Assembly: GCA_001919995.1 (NCBI GenBank)
Contig: MNIY01000092.1
Coordinates: forward strand, 1 to 8,458
Length of the DNA stretch: 8,458 bases
Origin: Ktedonobacter sp. 13_1_20CM_4_53_11
GTDB taxonomy: Bacteria > Chloroflexota > Ktedonobacteria > Ktedonobacterales > Ktedonobacteraceae
Reading direction: 5' to 3'
The notes under the pieces were generated by a model. It was not told where the DNA came from. It searched no databases and saw only the letters and a program-made list of their open reading frames with translations. Positions 6,954 through 8,458 of the stretch are shown here, piece by piece. Numbering within the stretch: position 1 is the stretch's first letter; each line of letters starts with the position of its first letter. The position numbers and the translations under genes were made by a program.

Positions 6954-7002
6954 CAAAAAATCCCACCGCGATAAGGATTTGCTTCGAGAGGATTCTTGTA
7001 GC

Positions 7003-7026
7003 GAGGTTCGAGTCCTCTTCCTGGCA
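7003..7026 (+). other. tRNA 3'-end fragment, possible attachment site
   Basis: GAGG-TTCGAGT-CCTC (7003-7017) is a T-arm with the invariant GGTTCGA...CC pattern and a 7-nt TTCGAGT loop. The following TCCTGGC plus A (7019-7026) has the length and position of the 3' acceptor strand and discriminator. The fifth T-stem pair (C7002-T7018) is mismatched and CCA is not encoded. No matching GCCAGGA 5' acceptor strand, D-arm or anticodon arm is found upstream, so this is not a whole tRNA. The acceptor strand resembles that of some tRNA-Leu genes. The best reading is a core duplication left by integration into a tRNA gene. Confidence 0.5.
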
Positions 7027-7442
7027 GTCTAATCAAGTATTTACAGTACATTCATAAAGTCGTTTATTGGTAGCGAATTCGTTCTTCGGACGGGTAGTTC
7101 TGACGCTTGAGTCAGACCAATCACACAGGACGATTCTACTCACTCTCGCCCGATGACGCGGGCCGAAGCGCCACGAGCAGACCCCTGAGACTCATGTCGT
7201 CGGCGAAATCTCCGCCAAGAGCGGGGACCGCGGCGGCTCCTTCTACGGGCGTAGCAGCCGCCTCCGATCCTTTGATCCTCAGCCTTCAGGGCGCCCATTG
7301 CTGCCTACCGCACCAACACCAAGCACGCCGGGAAGGTGGAAGGTGAGTTGGCCAGCCGGTTACGATCGTAAGAAGATCCACTCCCAGGCAACGTCCACAG
7401 CGAGGCCCCCTCTCGCCGAAATTGTGGTGCCCTTGGAGACCG

Positions 7443-7607
7443 TTACCGACACTCGGACGATCGTCGCTGAAGAATCCGACGGATTCCGGTGTCCGACGCC
7501 TTCTGAATCACGTCAAGCAACTGGTGGCGTTTGACGGCCACTTTGGGGTCCCACCGAACTGCCTAACCAAGGGAGCCCCACTCCCGCACATTCAGTGCCT
7601 TCGCCAT
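7443..7607 (-). pseudogene. Possible small gene interrupted by an amber codon
   Basis: On the minus strand GCGAGGAGG precedes an ATG at 7607. The frame encodes MAKALNVREWGSLG, meets TAG at 7563-7565, then continues without a shift for 39 more codons (AVRWDPKVAVKRHQLLDVIQ and on) to TAA at 7443. Codon third positions are GC-rich on both sides of the TAG, as expected for a coding frame at this composition. I do not recognise the product; a small DNA-binding or antitoxin-like protein would fit the size but has no support. Chance is a serious alternative. Confidence 0.25.
7453..7496. repeat. Cluster of inverted repeats
   Basis: GAATCCG-A-CGGATTC (7472-7486) and GACGATCGTC (7456-7465) are perfect dyads. 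They lie inside an outer pair, TCGGAC (7453-7458) and GTCCGA (7491-7496). The outer pair overlaps the second dyad, so the alternatives compete. No T-run follows on either strand. The structure is seen directly; its function is unknown. Confidence 0.4.
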
Positions 7608-7674
7608 ATTCCTCCTCGCTGGAATCCCTGCAAAATCCTATCGATTCTGCACAACCATGCTTCGAGACATTCTT

Positions 7675-7680
7675 TACAAT
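7675..7680 (+). promoter_or_regulatory. Possible -10 element for the winged-helix regulator
   Basis: TACAAT on the plus strand lies upstream of both candidate starts of the regulator (7794 and 7863). No good -35 is seen at 16-18 nt. An imperfect dyad, GCAAAATC-N5-GATTCTGC at 7630-7650 (7 of 8 pairs), lies just upstream and might be an operator. Confidence 0.22.
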
Positions 7681-7862
7681 GTTGTCTAGCAAAGCGCAAT
7701 CTTCCAGCCTATTTCGAGGCCGGAACCCGGTTCCGCGCCCCGCAGGGTGGCCATGGCGCCGGAAGGCCGGGACCGTGGCGGCGAAGGCTATGCATGACGC
7801 GGCTGCCACGCGGAGACGTTGCCCGCCCGCTACGACAATTCTATGAAATTCTGCTCCTCACG

Positions 7863-8458
7863 ATGAATCCAGTCTCAGACCATTCGCTCGAAACCACTGC
7901 AGCCGCATTCATTGTCGGCGACCTGTACCTTGATGTCGGGCAGCAACGCGTCACTCGCGCGGGAAGCGACATCGCCTTGCCCAATCTGTCGTTCCAACTT
8001 CTCGTGGCATTAGTTCGCGCTGCGCCGAATGTGCTCAGCAACGAGTCTTTGATGACGCAGGTTTGGCCCGGCCTTGTGGTCAGCCCGGAGACGGTAAACA
8101 AGCGCGTCAATCTGCTCCGCGAGGCGCTCGGCGATGACTCCCGCGAGCCCCGGTACATTACGGGCGTACGCAGCCGGGGCTATCGGCTGATCGCCTCGGT
8201 CTCTCGGGTCACCGAGGGGGCACTGCTACCGAATCTGCCGACGCCAATACCGGAGGGTTCCGCACGCGCCGCCGACTCGCCGATTCCCGTCGTCCCCATC
8301 GAGGCGCCTCAAACTGATGCGCCGAAGTCACGGTTGCCATTGGGGCGCTCGGCCGCGTTGTCCGTTCTCACGGCGGGATTGCTCATCGCCGCCACGCTTG
8401 GTGTTCGATGGGCCGCACGGCATCAGGTTGCAGGGGCCATTCCGGCTTCCGTAGCACC
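7863..8458 (+). CDS. CadC-like winged-helix regulator with a membrane segment (3' end cut off)
   Basis: The frame is open for 198 codons and runs off the window. Residues 16-113 form an OmpR/CadC-type winged helix: FIVGDLYLDVGQQRVTRAG (16-34), the recognition region VWPGLVVSPETVNKRVNLLR (67-86), LGDDSREPRYITGVRSRGYR (89-108). A Pro/Ala-rich linker (about 118-158) leads to one hydrophobic segment at about 163-181 (SAALSVLTAGLLIAATLGV), so the DNA-binding domain would be cytoplasmic with a periplasmic sensor part beyond the window, as in CadC/ToxR-type one-component regulators. TPR or TolB-like C-termini are common in this group. The ATG at 7863 puts the fold at the usual distance but has no Shine-Dalgarno. 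An in-frame ATG at 7794 with GAAGG 6 nt upstream would add 23 residues. Its target is unknown; the DUF885 gene lies 1.4 kb away and is divergent. Confidence 0.9.
   Translation, partial: MNPVSDHSLETTAAAFIVGDLYLDVGQQRVTRAGSDIALPNLSFQLLVALVRAAPNVLSNESLMTQVWPGLVVSPETVNKRVNLLREALGDDSREPRYITGVRSRGYRLIASVSRVTEGALLPNLPTPIPEGSARAADSPIPVVPIEAPQTDAPKSRLPLGRSAALSVLTAGLLIAATLGVRWAARHQVAGAIPASVA

Larger units (their letters stand above)
6493..7862. other. Long region without a convincing gene
   Basis: Between the divergent DUF885 and winged-helix genes I find no protein-coding gene I can support. Several frames are open for 70-220 codons on both strands, as expected at this GC content, but none has family motifs together with a ribosome site. 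What it holds: a partial copy of the 37-bp repeat (6811-6835), a 14-bp palindrome (6841-6854), GGGTAACT direct repeats (6933-6953), a tRNA 3'-end fragment (7003-7026), a possible broken small gene (7443-7607, minus), a cluster of inverted repeats (7453-7496), and a possible promoter near 7675. The stretch around 6955-7080 is visibly more AT-rich than its surroundings. Confidence 0.6.

Noticed and set aside
6306..6956. 216-residue minus-strand open frame running into the DUF885 gene
   Set aside because: Its 3' part is a shadow of the DUF885 gene in another frame and the rest is Arg/Ser-rich without motifs.
7099..7116. Hairpin TCTGAC-N6-GTCAGA as a terminator
   Set aside because: The stem is only 6 bp, no T-run follows and there is no gene upstream to terminate.
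7107..7534. Plus-strand frames of 78-79 codons
   Set aside because: Ser/Pro/Ala/Arg-rich composition, no ribosome site and no recognisable family.

Overview
The window looks like GC-rich chromosomal DNA of a Gram-negative bacterium, most likely a proteobacterium. The grounds are a LysR regulator divergent from an NepI-type MFS pump, an exported DUF885 metallopeptidase-like protein with a lipid-type signal peptide, and a CadC-like winged-helix regulator with a membrane segment. A gammaproteobacterium of the Steroidobacter/Xanthomonadales kind would fit, but that is inference from gene types and not from a marker gene.

Left part (236-4534), an accessory metabolic cluster. A LysR regulator (minus strand) is divergent from an MFS exporter. 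The 100 bp between them carries two inverted repeats built on the same half-site (GTTCA/TGAAC), one of which covers the regulator's own start codon. After the exporter, on the same strand, come a small cupin whose metal site matches the (R)-hydroxynitrile lyase class, a 25-codon fragment of a DUF2255 gene, a strong hairpin, a zinc-type medium-chain alcohol dehydrogenase, and an intact DUF2255 gene. Spacing is short throughout and one stop/start pair overlaps, so cupin to DUF2255 reads as an operon, possibly including the exporter. The cluster could handle a toxic carbonyl or cyanohydrin-type compound by lyase, dehydrogenase and efflux under LysR control; this is inference. Decay is visible in the truncated DUF2255 copy and in a ribosome-binding site plus GTG after the last gene with no recognisable gene behind it.

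Middle part (4535-6492). A two-copy 37-bp tandem repeat lies between the operon and a convergent DUF885 gene. A diverged partial third copy lies beyond the start of the DUF885 gene, so the repeat family brackets that gene.

Right part (6493-8458). About 1.3 kb holds no convincing gene. In it are a perfect 14-bp palindrome, a pair of GGGTAACT direct repeats, and a sequence matching the T-arm and 3' acceptor strand of a tRNA without the rest of the tRNA. Together the last two look like an attachment-site scar of a tRNA-targeting integrative element, although no integrase is present. A possible small gene broken by an amber codon lies further on. The window ends inside the winged-helix regulator.
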